DNA of 47,367 bases, taken from NCBI RefSeq assembly GCF_014360585.1, contig NZ_JACIXG010000001.1, positions 130,001-177,367 on the forward strand, given 5' to 3'. This document shows, one piece after another, positions 1-9,558 of this stretch. The DNA comes from Nocardioides sp. (GTDB lineage: Bacteria > Actinomycetota > Actinomycetes > Propionibacteriales > Nocardioidaceae). Positions within the stretch are counted from its first letter, which is position 1, and each line of letters begins with the position of its first letter. The position numbers and the translations under genes were made by a program. The notes under the pieces are model-generated. The model saw nothing but the letters and a program-made list of their open reading frames with translations, had not been told where the DNA came from and made no database searches.

Positions 1-2076
<2,076 letters not shown>

Positions 2077-2194
2077 CATAAACCCTCAACAAAAACAACA
2101 ACCATCGAAGACAACATTCTTTGATGAGACTGTTCGCGTCCACGAACCAACTGTTGTAACACAGGTTTGGTCACCCGATGGGTGATCTCAAGAG

Positions 2195-2313
2195 TTACGG
2201 CGGCCATAGCGAAGGGGAAATACCCGGTCCCATCCCGAACCCGGAAGTCAAGCCCTTCAGCGCCGATGGTACTGCAACCGAGAGGTTGTGGGAGAGTAGG
2301 ACGCCGCCGGACA
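2195..2313 (+). rRNA. 5S ribosomal RNA
   Basis: It lies about 118 bases after the 23S 3' end. It starts TTACGGCGGCCATAGCG, contains CCCGGTCCCATCCCGAACCC and ends in CGCCGCCGGACA, which pairs with the 5' end. Length near 119 and the internal motifs are typical of actinobacterial 5S. End positions may be off by one to three bases. Confidence 0.96.
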
Positions 2314-2322
2314 TAACTTTGC

Positions 2323-2352
2323 GCAGGGCCACCTCTTCGGAGGTGGCCCTGC
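2323..2352 (+). terminator. rrn operon terminator
   Basis: Perfect 13-bp stem (GCAGGGCCACCTC / GAGGTGGCCCTGC) closed by a TTCG tetraloop, ten bases after 5S rRNA. It is GC-rich without a long T tract, as is common in actinobacteria. It most likely ends rrn transcription. Confidence 0.9.
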
Positions 2353-2505
2353 TGCCATTTGTAGCCACTTTTGAGCCGGCGTATCGGGCCGCTCGAGACG
2401 ATTGGCGTGGCCACTTTGCGCCACGCCCGGTTGACGTGGGTAGTGACGCGGGGTTCCAATGTCATAGTTGGCAGTCCGTATCACTATCTCGAACTAGGAG
2501 TTCCC

Positions 2506-2583
2506 ATGGTCAAGAAGCTGATCATCGCCGCCGTCGTCGCCGCGGGTCTCGGTGTGGCCATCAAGCTGGTCGCCAGCCGCTGA
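2506..2583 (+). CDS. 25-aa single-pass membrane peptide
   Basis: Short reading frame with ATG at 2506 preceded by TAGGAG six bases upstream. The peptide starts MVKKL, has one hydrophobic alpha-helical stretch of about 17 residues rich in Ile/Ala/Val, and ends with a basic KLVASR tail. The layout (Lys-Lys, one membrane span, basic end) is that of a small inner-membrane peptide. It is followed by its own hairpin, which supports a separate transcription unit. A longer in-frame start exists at 2371 but runs through a hairpin region and has no ribosome site. I do not recognise a named family. It is superficially like other very short actinobacterial membrane peptides, but lacks a diagnostic motif. 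Confidence 0.6.
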   Translation: MVKKLIIAAVVAAGLGVAIKLVASR

Positions 2584-2600
2584 TCCCCAGAGCTTCGTCG

Positions 2601-2631
2601 GTTGCCCGGTGCCCTCGAGGTGCCGGGCAAC
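2601..2631. terminator. Hairpin between convergent genes
   Basis: Inverted repeat GTTGCCCGGTGCC / GGTGCCGGGCAAC with two G-T pairs and a short loop. It sits between the end of the 25-aa peptide gene (+) and the end of the MFS gene (-), so it can serve both strands. Confidence 0.7.
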
Positions 2632-2660
2632 TGTCATCTAGACAAGCTCGATACATCGCA

Positions 2661-3986
2661 TCAGGTGCTCTGCGTGGCTTCTGCGTCCGGGGCAACCTCG
2701 GCGGGAGGGACGGGCTCTTCCTTCGGCTGGTCGACCGCGGCCAGGGACCGGCGCGCGCTGGGGATGGCGAGGATCCCGGCCACCACGACGAAGAGCAGCA
2801 CTCCGGCGAGGATGAGCAGGGACTCGACCGAGAACTGATCCGCGAGCGGGCCGAAGACGACCATCGACAGCGGCATCGCGACCGACATGACGATGCCGAC
2901 GATGCCGAAGACGCGTCCCTGCATCGCTGGCTCGACGCGCTCCTGGAGGATCGTCATCGCAGGTGCGCTCAAGAACGAGAAGAGCACACCGATCAGCAGC
3001 CCGCAGGTGAAGAAGATCCACATGTTCGTCGAGACTCCGAGCCCGACCACCAACAGTCCGATGAGGATGACCGATCCGACCATCAGCCGGATGCGGTGCA
3101 CGATCTTGGGCCCCAACGTGGCGATGGCGGCGCCACCGGCCAGCATGCCGAAGCCCCAGAACAGCTCGTTGGCGGTGAGCTTCCAGACCTCGTCACCGAA
3201 AGTGCGGGTGACCATCAGCGGGGTGAGATAGGACGGTGCGCCGACCATGACCATGACCAGCGTGAACAGGACGAGGATCCAACGCACCTGCGGATGCGTG
3301 GATGCGTACTTCAGGCCAGCTCGTAGGTCTCCGAAGTAGGAGACCTTTCCCTTGTCGGCACGGACGATGCGGGCAACCGGGACCAGCGCGAGGAGGCCTA
3401 CCCCGATGAGCGCTGTGATCGCGTCGATGAAGAAGACTGCGACGATGTCCATGCTGGCGTAGATGACCGCAGCGAGCGCGGGAGCCAGGAGCGTCATCGC
3501 GGCCTGGACGGTCTGGAACGCTCCGTTGATGCGGAGCAGCTGGGACTCCGGAACGATCTGCGGGATCATCGCGGTGACTGCCGGCATCTGGATGCCGGCG
3601 AAGACAGAGCGTACGGCCAAGGCGAGGTAGATGATCCAGAGGTCGTCGATGCCACTGGCCATCAAGCTGGCGAGGATCAGGGTGGCGACCGCGATGGTGG
3701 CGTCGGAGCCCATGATCAGGAACTTGCGGTGATGTCGGTCGGCCCAGACGCCACCGAAGATCGACATGAAGGCCTGCGGCAGCATCCCGAAGACGAGACT
3801 CAGCATCAGGACGGACCCGGAGCGGGTCTCGATGGTGAGATGCCACATCACGGCGTACATCACCAGCATCGAGCCGAGCAGGGAGACCGTTTGGCCGGCG
3901 AGGAAGATCGCTGCGTTGCGCCTCCAGCCGGAAAGCTCGTCGGCGGGCATGCCGTCCAGCCTCGACCCGGACTGAAGAGGCGTCAA
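2661..3986 (-). CDS. MFS transporter, macrolide-efflux (MFS_3) type
   Basis: A 441-residue membrane protein with about 12 predicted helices, a typical major facilitator size. The segment GGVWADRHHRKFLIMGSD (about residues 77-94) is the loop 2-3 signature (GxxxDRxxRR) of the superfamily. The order of the halves and IFLAGQTVSLLGSMLV near the N terminus resemble the MFS_3/MefA-like efflux proteins, which export drugs or metabolites by proton antiport. The substrate cannot be read from sequence. The reading frame opens with TTG at 3986, with a weak GAGAG upstream. ATG at 3950 (MPADELSG) is an equally plausible start that shortens the protein by 12 residues. It is a single gene flanked by hairpins at both ends, so probably monocistronic. 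Confidence 0.85.
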   Translation of the reverse strand: MTPLQSGSRLDGMPADELSGWRRNAAIFLAGQTVSLLGSMLVMYAVMWHLTIETRSGSVLMLSLVFGMLPQAFMSIFGGVWADRHHRKFLIMGSDATIAVATLILASLMASGIDDLWIIYLALAVRSVFAGIQMPAVTAMIPQIVPESQLLRINGAFQTVQAAMTLLAPALAAVIYASMDIVAVFFIDAITALIGVGLLALVPVARIVRADKGKVSYFGDLRAGLKYASTHPQVRWILVLFTLVMVMVGAPSYLTPLMVTRTFGDEVWKLTANELFWGFGMLAGGAAIATLGPKIVHRIRLMVGSVILIGLLVVGLGVSTNMWIFFTCGLLIGVLFSFLSAPAMTILQERVEPAMQGRVFGIVGIVMSVAMPLSMVVFGPLADQFSVESLLILAGVLLFVVVAGILAIPSARRSLAAVDQPKEEPVPPAEVAPDAEATQST

Positions 3987-4009
3987 CCGACTTTCTCTCG
4001 TCAGCAGAG

Positions 4010-4049
4010 ACGACGAAGGCGGCGAGCAGATGCTCGCCGCCTTCGTCGT
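4010..4049 (-). terminator. Strong terminator after the Nramp-family gene
   Basis: Perfect 19-bp inverted repeat (ACGACGAAGGCGGCGAGCA and its complement) with a two-base centre, 25 bases past the stop of the minus-strand transporter gene. T-rich sequence flanks the plus-strand side. It probably separates that gene from the MFS gene downstream. Confidence 0.85.
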
Positions 4050-4073
4050 TTTGCAGGGTGTGGTGTGCGGGCT

Positions 4074-5339
4074 CTAGCCGAGCAGGCTCTCGATGGACGT
4101 GCGGATCTGGTCGTAGGCCAGCCAGGCGAAGATCAGGGCGCAGAGCACCAGGCCGATGTTGGAGACCCACTTGCTGCGCCACTCCACGGGGGTGTGGCGG
4201 GTGTTGAGGAGCCAGAGCAGGGTGACCGCCAAGAAGGGCATGAAGAAGGCGCCGAGCACGCCGTAGATGAGGATCAGCCAGGTGGGCTCGTCAGCGAGCA
4301 GGAGCCAGATCATCGGGGGGAAGGTGAGCCAGAGGATGTAGGCGCGGTACCAGAGGCCACCGCTCTTCGCCTCGGGCTCGTCCGCCTTTCCGCGGATGGT
4401 CCCCATGAAGTCTGCGAACATCAGGCTGACGCCGTTCCAGACGCCGACCAGGGACGACATCGCCGCGGCCCAGAAGCCGATCAGGAAGAGCTTGCCGAAC
4501 CAGTTGCCGTAGCGGTCGGCGAGCACCCTGGACAGGTCGAGCATGCCCTGGTCGCCGGTGCCGATGGCGATCCGAGCCGAGTAGAGCAGCTCGGCACCCA
4601 CGATGAGGGTCGCGACCACGAAGATGCCGGTGACGACGTACGCGGTGGTGTTGTCGATCCGCATCACCCGCATGAACTTCGGGGTGCTCCAGCCCTTCTC
4701 ACGCAGCCAGTAGCCGTAGGCGGCCAGCGTGATCGTGCCGCCGACGCCGCCGGCGACCGAGAGCACGTTGACCAGGGCGCCGTCCGGGATCGTCGGCGCC
4801 AAGCCCTTGAAGAGCTCGGGGAGGTTGGGCACGGTGATGATCGCGGCCGCGACCATGGTGACGAACATGATCCCGACCAGGCCGGCGAGGAACTTCTCGA
4901 ACAGGCTGTAGCGGCCGGCCCACACGATGGCGAGGCCGATCAGGCCGGAGGCGATGCCCCAGACCTTCACCGAGGCGAACGAGAACAGCGCGGTCAGGGC
5001 CAGGCCGGTGCCGGCCATCGCCGCGGCGCCGTAGATGAAGCCCCAGATCACGATGTAGGGACCGAAGTAGATCGTCGTCCAGATGCCCAGACGTCGCCAG
5101 CCCTGGAAGATCGTCTCGCCGGTCGCCAGGCTGTAGCGCCCCGCGCCCTCGACGAGCACGACCTTCAGGACACATCCGATGACCACGGCCCAGAGCAGGG
5201 CGTAGCCGTACTTGCTGCCCGCGATCAAGGTGGCGACCAGGTCGGCGGCACCGACACCGGTTGCGGCTACGACGAGGCCGGGGCCAAGGATCCGCCAGCG
5301 CGGGGTTTCGGACGACTCAGTCCTCGCTGCTTGTGACAT
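4074..5339 (-). CDS. Nramp-family transporter lacking canonical metal-site motifs
   Basis: A 421-residue protein with about 11 predicted helices. TM1 begins GPGLVVAATGVGAADLVATL and the second inverted repeat begins around SVAGGVGGTITLAAYG, matching the Nramp (SLC11) fold layout. The family's metal ligands are normally DPGN in TM1 and MPH in TM6. Here these positions read approximately GVGAAD and GGVGGT, so neither motif is present. Transport of Mn/Fe by the standard site is therefore unlikely; Nramp-related Mg transporters and other non-canonical clades also deviate there. ATG at 5339 follows a run of short alternatives and gives a normal cytosolic N-terminus. Single gene with its own terminator. 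Fold assignment is good; substrate is unknown. Confidence 0.8.
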   Translation of the reverse strand: MSQAARTESSETPRWRILGPGLVVAATGVGAADLVATLIAGSKYGYALLWAVVIGCVLKVVLVEGAGRYSLATGETIFQGWRRLGIWTTIYFGPYIVIWGFIYGAAAMAGTGLALTALFSFASVKVWGIASGLIGLAIVWAGRYSLFEKFLAGLVGIMFVTMVAAAIITVPNLPELFKGLAPTIPDGALVNVLSVAGGVGGTITLAAYGYWLREKGWSTPKFMRVMRIDNTTAYVVTGIFVVATLIVGAELLYSARIAIGTGDQGMLDLSRVLADRYGNWFGKLFLIGFWAAAMSSLVGVWNGVSLMFADFMGTIRGKADEPEAKSGGLWYRAYILWLTFPPMIWLLLADEPTWLILIYGVLGAFFMPFLAVTLLWLLNTRHTPVEWRSKWVSNIGLVLCALIFAWLAYDQIRTSIESLLG

Positions 5340-5360
5340 GAGCGACAGGTATACCCCGTT

Positions 5361-6602
5361 TTAGGGGAGATCAGCGACTTTTTGCTGAAGTACGGCGCGC
5401 TCGCGCTCGTTGGTGCACATCTCCGCAGCCCGCTCCAGCTCCTCACGCGCCTCGACGGTCCGGCCCAGCCGGCGCAGCAGCTCGCCGCGTACGGTCGGCA
5501 GGAGGTGGGTGTGGTCGAGGCGCCCCGCCCCTGTGATCGGGTCGGCGATCCGATCGACCAGCTCCAGCGCAGGCATCGGCCCGTGAGCCATCGCCACCGC
5601 GACGGCCCGGTTGAGATCGACGATCGGGTTCGGTGCGATCCGCCCGAGGGCCTCGTAGAGCACGATGATCCGTTCCCAGTCGGTCGTCGCGACAGAGTCC
5701 GCGACCGCATGCGTCCCGGCGATGGCGGCCTGCAGACCATAGGGTCCCAGGCCGCGAGGCGTCGCCTGTTCCAGCGCCGCCAGCCCGCGCCGGATCGAAC
5801 CCCGGTCCCATCGCGTCCGGTCCTGGTCCTCGAGGAGGATGGCATCACCGTTGCTGTCGGTGCGCGCCGGGAAGCGGGAGGCGGTCAGCTCCATGAGCGC
5901 GAGCAGGCCGTACGCCTCCGGCTCATCGGGCAGCACGCCGATCAGCACTCGGGTCAGCCTCCGTGCCTCCCGGGCTAGATCCGTGCGGATCAGCTCCTCG
6001 CCGGAGGTCGCGGTGGAGCCCTCGGTGAAGATCAGGTAGAGGACGTTGAGGACACCGGGGAGCCGCTGCCTGCGCTCCTCTGGCGAGGGCGCCTCGAACG
6101 GCACCTTCGCGGCCGCGATCGTCTTCTTCGCGCGGGTGATGCGAGCCTGGATCGTCGGCACCGGCACCAGGAACGCCCGAGCGATCTCCTCGCTGCTCAG
6201 ACCGCCGACGACCCTGAGCGTGAGCGCCACCCGAGCCTCCTTCGACAGCACCGGATGGCAGGAGATGAACATCAGCGCGAGGACGTCGTCGTCGATGCGC
6301 TCGATGTCCAGGTCGTCGGCGTACGTCTCGTCCTGGTCGTGGGCGATCGACTCGTACTTCTCGCGCTGGACGCCGGCACGGCGGATCGTGTCGATCGCCC
6401 GCCGTTTGGCCGTGGTCATCAGCCAGCCGACGGGGTTGGCGGGCTGGCCGTCGCGCGGCCAGGAGACCAGCGCCTCGGCGAGGGCCTCCTGGGCCGCGTC
6501 CTCGGCGAGGGCGAAGTCGCCGGTGTAGCGCGCGAGGGCGCCGACGATGCGGGCGGACTCGATTCGCCAGATCGCCTCGACGGCGCGCGTCGCGTCACTC
6601 AC
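5361..6602 (-). CDS. ECF sigma factor, ECF42 type (with DUF6596/TPR-like C-terminal domain)
   Basis: A 413-residue sigma factor, twice the size of ordinary ECF sigmas. Region 2 includes ALARYTGDFALAEDAAQEAL and WLMTTAKRRAIDTIRR. Region 4 includes ALTLRVVGGLSSEEIARAFL. The long C-terminal part (about residues 190-410) carries FTEGSTATSGEELIRTDLA and LNRAVAVAMAHGP, the extension characteristic of ECF42. The frame is open upstream to 6857, but GTG at 6602 has GAGGAG six bases upstream and fits the family N-terminus. It lies downstream of a DGPF/YCII gene on the same strand, the known ECF42 context. There is no anti-sigma gene. A second copy of the module is at 9180-10791. Confidence 0.9.
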   Translation of the reverse strand: MSDATRAVEAIWRIESARIVGALARYTGDFALAEDAAQEALAEALVSWPRDGQPANPVGWLMTTAKRRAIDTIRRAGVQREKYESIAHDQDETYADDLDIERIDDDVLALMFISCHPVLSKEARVALTLRVVGGLSSEEIARAFLVPVPTIQARITRAKKTIAAAKVPFEAPSPEERRQRLPGVLNVLYLIFTEGSTATSGEELIRTDLAREARRLTRVLIGVLPDEPEAYGLLALMELTASRFPARTDSNGDAILLEDQDRTRWDRGSIRRGLAALEQATPRGLGPYGLQAAIAGTHAVADSVATTDWERIIVLYEALGRIAPNPIVDLNRAVAVAMAHGPMPALELVDRIADPITGAGRLDHTHLLPTVRGELLRRLGRTVEAREELERAAEMCTNERERAVLQQKVADLP

Positions 6603-6642
6603 TTGGGTCTCCTCATTTCGTGCTCGGTCTCGACCCGCCGTC

Positions 6643-6671
6643 GCGTCGGCGCGGCTTCGCCTTGCCGACGC
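6643..6671. repeat. Hairpin between DGPF and ECF42 genes
   Basis: GCGTCGGC / GCCGACGC arms around a 13-base loop, inside a larger imperfect palindrome bounded by GGTCTCGACC (6627-6636) and CTCGACC. It is transcribed between the YCII gene and its sigma gene and could attenuate sigma expression. It also resembles the other GGTCGAG/CTCGACC palindromes in this window, so it may be a dispersed repeat. Confidence 0.55.
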
Positions 6672-6721
6672 GGGCTCGCTCGACCTGGTCAGCGTCCTGA
6701 GCTCGCTCCTTCGTCGCGGTC

Positions 6722-7150
6722 TCAGAGCTGACCAGTCTTGGTCCGCCAGTCGAGCTCCTTCTGGATCCACGGGTTGTCCTGCGGAAACTCGTCGATCGTC
6801 GGAACCCGACGGAGCTCGACGGCGGAGCCAGGGAAGTAGCTGAGCCGCTTGGCCCACTCGATGGCCTCCTCCTTCGAGGCGACCGAGATCAGGTAGAAGC
6901 CCCCGAAGAGCTCCTTCGTCTCGCCGTAGGGGCCGTCGGTGACCACCGGCGCCTCCTCGGCCTCGGTGTAGGTGACGACGGTGTGCTCCTCCGGATCCAG
7001 GCCCTCCATGGCGAGCAGCACGCCCGACTTGATGAGCTCGTCGTTGAGGCGCCCCATCTTCTCGAGCATCTCCTCGAAGGGGATCTCGGCCATCGCGGCG
7101 TTCTGCTTGTCCTCGTCGATGGTGCGCCAGATCAGCATGTACTTCGGCAT
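6722..7150 (-). CDS. YCII/DGPF-domain protein paired with ECF42 sigma
   Basis: A 142-residue protein starting MPKYMLIWR. It contains VVTDGPYGETKELFGGFYLI (about residues 75-95), the DGPF-type motif of the YCII-related family (ferredoxin-like fold). Members lie next to ECF42 sigma genes in many actinobacteria and are thought to take part in their regulon or control. The biochemical activity is not settled. ATG at 7150 is preceded by AGGAGA seven bases upstream. An upstream in-frame start at 7195 has no ribosome site. The sigma gene follows after 119 bases containing a hairpin. Confidence 0.88.
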   Translation of the reverse strand: MPKYMLIWRTIDEDKQNAAMAEIPFEEMLEKMGRLNDELIKSGVLLAMEGLDPEEHTVVTYTEAEEAPVVTDGPYGETKELFGGFYLISVASKEEAIEWAKRLSYFPGSAVELRRVPTIDEFPQDNPWIQKELDWRTKTGQL

Positions 7151-7252
7151 CTCGGTTCTCCTGTGTCGGTCGGGCCGTCTTGCCGGCCCGTTCACCCCTT
7201 GGTCGAACGAGGTCTACGCGGGATCGACAACACTGCCAAGAATATTTTCGGA

Positions 7253-7274
7253 GGTCTCGACAGGCTCGACCACC
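7253..7274. repeat. Fragment of a GGTCTCGACAGGCTCGACC repeat
   Basis: Sequence GGTCTCGACAGGCTCGACCA lies in the promoter region of the LLM oxidoreductase. From memory this word is common between genes in Nocardioides-like genomes. Related palindromic words occur at 6627-6686 and 23042-23097. Only one arm is well preserved here. Confidence 0.45.
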
Positions 7275-7297
7275 GGTGCTCTGGGTAGGTTGGGGAC

Positions 7298-8182
7298 GTG
7301 AAGATCTCGCTGTGGCCCAATCACACCTCCTCCACCGCCGACATCCTTGCCGAGGCGCAGGCGGCTGACCAGGCCGGTTGGTACGGCGTCTGGGTCGCCG
7401 ACCACTACATGCCCAACACCGGCACCGAGGACGTGGAGGACGGGCCGACGCACGAGGTCTGGGGGATCCTGCCGGCGCTGGCCGCGACGACCCAGAACGT
7501 ACGCATCGGCCCCCTCGTCTCCCCGACGACGATCCACCACCCGGCGCTGCTCGCGAACCGGTCCGCGACGATCGACCACATCGCCGGTGGGCGGTTCGTG
7601 CTCGGCATGGGGGCCGGCTGGCAGATCAACGAGCACAAGGCGTACGGCATCGACCTGCCGAGCGCGAAGGTGCTGGTCGACCGGTTCGAGGAGGCGATCG
7701 AGGTCACCCGGTCGCTGCTCGACAAGCCCCGCACGACCTTCGAGGGGACCTACTTCCAGCTCACCGACGCGCCGTGCGAGCCGAAGCCGGTGGCCTCGCC
7801 GCTGCCGATCCTGGTCGGCGCCAAGGGCCCGCGGATGCTGAAGGTTGTCGCCCGGCACGCCGACGAGTGGAACACCTGGGGCACGCCCGAGAGCGCCGGC
7901 GCGGTGCGGGCCAAGCTCCTGGAGGCGTGCGAGCAGGTGGGTCGCGATCCCGAGACGATCAAGACGACCACCAATTTCATGCTCGATCTGGACGGTGCGA
8001 ACCCGGGCTTCGCCAGGACGCAGACCGGCTCGGCCGGGGAGCTGCAGGACCTGATCGGCCGCTATGCCGCGGCCGGGTTCGACGAGTTCATCCTGCCGAC
8101 GTGGAACCTGGGTGAGACGGGTGCCGAGCGGATCGAGCGGGCCGCACAGCTCAAGGCCGAGGTCCTCGACCCCGCTCTCTAG
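7298..8182 (+). CDS. LLM-class F420-dependent oxidoreductase
   Basis: A 294-residue bacterial-luciferase-like TIM-barrel protein. Typical family segments are GVWVADHYM (about 28-36), RIGPLVSPTTIHHPALLANR (about 69-88), GGRFVLGMGAGW (about 96-107) and PILVGAKGPRMLKVVARHADEWN (near 166-188). The last segment and the glycine-rich strand point to F420 rather than FMN use, although this cannot be proved by sequence reading alone. It uses a reduced flavin-like deazaflavin to reduce or oxidise small organic substrates. Start is GTG at 7298 with a weak G-rich site. The stop overlaps the end of the convergent gene at 8179. Confidence 0.88.
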   Translation: MKISLWPNHTSSTADILAEAQAADQAGWYGVWVADHYMPNTGTEDVEDGPTHEVWGILPALAATTQNVRIGPLVSPTTIHHPALLANRSATIDHIAGGRFVLGMGAGWQINEHKAYGIDLPSAKVLVDRFEEAIEVTRSLLDKPRTTFEGTYFQLTDAPCEPKPVASPLPILVGAKGPRMLKVVARHADEWNTWGTPESAGAVRAKLLEACEQVGRDPETIKTTTNFMLDLDGANPGFARTQTGSAGELQDLIGRYAAAGFDEFILPTWNLGETGAERIERAAQLKAEVLDPAL

Positions 8183-9048
8183 GAAGGGCGGGCGAGGATC
8201 GCGCTGTTGATCACGTCGGTTCCCGCGGCGTCGACCTCGGGGTTGGCCTCCGCGACCACGGTCAGGCCGGCCAGAGCCTGCGGACCGACCGGCGGATAGA
8301 GCAGCGTACGCAGCCCCCGGGCGCTCCGAGCCAGGACGAGGCCGCGCGGGTCGAGGTGGGTGACGGCCTGGTCGAGCACCTCGGCCTTGGCGGCATCGTC
8401 GGCTCCGACCAGGCCGGCGAGGAGCACGACGTCGACGGGTCGCGGTGGCGTGGCGGCCGCGGCGTCGGCGTGCTCGAACGTCACGCCGACCGTGCCCACG
8501 CGATCGGCGACGACGGAGGACAGCCGGATCGCCTCGGCATCGTGGTCGACACAGTGCACCGCGATCCCCAGGTCGGCCAGGCAGAACGCGGTCAGGGGCA
8601 GCGGCCCCGAGCCGAGGAGCAGCACCTGCCGGGGAACGGTGCCTTCCCGGTGTACGGCCGCCAGCTCCATCTCGACGAGGAGCCGGTAGTTCTCGCGGTA
8701 GGGGAAGCGGGCGAACGCCCGCGCGGGGTCGGGGGAGCCGGCGATCCGGTCGGCCCAGACCCGCTCGAGGGCGTGCTCGCCCGCGGACGCGACCGAACGG
8801 AAGACAGCCGGCGAGCGTGTGGGCGGCAAGGCGGCCAGCACCGTATCGGCGGCCGCCTCAGGCACGCTCAGCACCGCGGTCACCAACCGGTTGAAGAGCG
8901 CGTCGACGACGATGCCGGGCGCCAGGGACTGCTGGTCGAGCAGATCGTCGAGGGTGGAGACCAGACGTTCGTCGATGGCTTCGAACGCTCTCGGATTCAC
9001 AACCGGCCACGATTCCACATCGGCGACGGCCGCTGCACGGTGTTCCAC
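8179..9048 (-). CDS. Nicotianamine-synthase-like protein (metallophore-type aminobutyrate transferase)
   Basis: A 289-residue SAM-binding protein. LLLGSGPLPLTAFCLADLG (near 143-161) matches the GSGPLPLTS signature of nicotianamine synthases. VDHDAEAIRLSS follows, and the C-terminal part has LARSARGLRTLLYP and TDVINSAILAR, equivalents of RSAHGARAFLYP and VINSVVIAR in the family. Nicotianamine synthase and bacterial CntL transfer aminobutyrate from SAM to make metal chelators such as staphylopine. In this window no opine-dehydrogenase or histidine-racemase partner gene lies next to it, so the product is uncertain. The start is taken as GTG 9048 without an obvious ribosome site; GTG 9018 and 9000 are alternatives. 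The gene ends convergently with the LLM gene, sharing four bases. Confidence 0.8.
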   Translation of the reverse strand: MEHRAAAVADVESWPVVNPRAFEAIDERLVSTLDDLLDQQSLAPGIVVDALFNRLVTAVLSVPEAAADTVLAALPPTRSPAVFRSVASAGEHALERVWADRIAGSPDPARAFARFPYRENYRLLVEMELAAVHREGTVPRQVLLLGSGPLPLTAFCLADLGIAVHCVDHDAEAIRLSSVVADRVGTVGVTFEHADAAAATPPRPVDVVLLAGLVGADDAAKAEVLDQAVTHLDPRGLVLARSARGLRTLLYPPVGPQALAGLTVVAEANPEVDAAGTDVINSAILARPS

Positions 9049-9179
9049 GAGGAGGGCCGCTCAGCGGAACGGAAGTGGTCGGCGGCACGCTTCTGGGACG
9101 ATGTAGAACTACGCCGCCCGGTTACGACGTACCCCCGCAAGCACGCCCAGGAAGGCGTCCAGGAAAGGGAAGAAGAACC

Positions 9180-9557
9180 ATGAAGTACGTCATTCTCATC
9201 CACTCCAACCCGCAGCCGTGGGGTCACCCGACGGGGGACTTCATCCCGGAGTTCCAGTCGCTGCCGCAGGAGACGAGGGAGAAGCTCAACGGTGCCTTCG
9301 AGACGGTCCTGGAGGAGCTCTCGGCCAACGGGGAGCTCCTCGGCGGGCAGGCGCTCGCAGACCCGGCCTCGGCAAGGCTCTACCGCTGGGACGCCGGCGA
9401 GCCGATCGTCACCGACGGCCCCTATTCGGAGGCGAAGGAGCATCTGGCCGGCTTCTTCCTGATCGATGTCGAGTCCCAGGAGAGGGCCGAGGAGGTCGTA
9501 CGCAGCTTCAGCGGGCCCGGTGAGACGGTCGAGCTGCGGCCGGTGGCAACCTACTGA
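9180..9557 (+). CDS. YCII/DGPF-domain protein (second module)
   Basis: A 125-residue protein starting MKYVILIHSNPQPWG. It carries IVTDGPYSEAKEHLAGFFLI (about residues 77-96), the same DGPF motif as the protein at 6722-7150. ATG at 9180 follows AAGGGAAG. The next gene, an ECF42 sigma, starts one base after the stop, so the two are tightly coupled in translation. It is a divergent paralogue of the first DGPF protein: the N-terminal halves differ considerably. Confidence 0.9.
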   Translation: MKYVILIHSNPQPWGHPTGDFIPEFQSLPQETREKLNGAFETVLEELSANGELLGGQALADPASARLYRWDAGEPIVTDGPYSEAKEHLAGFFLIDVESQERAEEVVRSFSGPGETVELRPVATY

Positions 9558-9558
9558 C

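Noticed and set aside
3729..5336. A 535-codon plus-strand frame
   Set aside because: Antisense to the MFS and Nramp-family genes. Strongly charged shadow composition and no recognisable domain.
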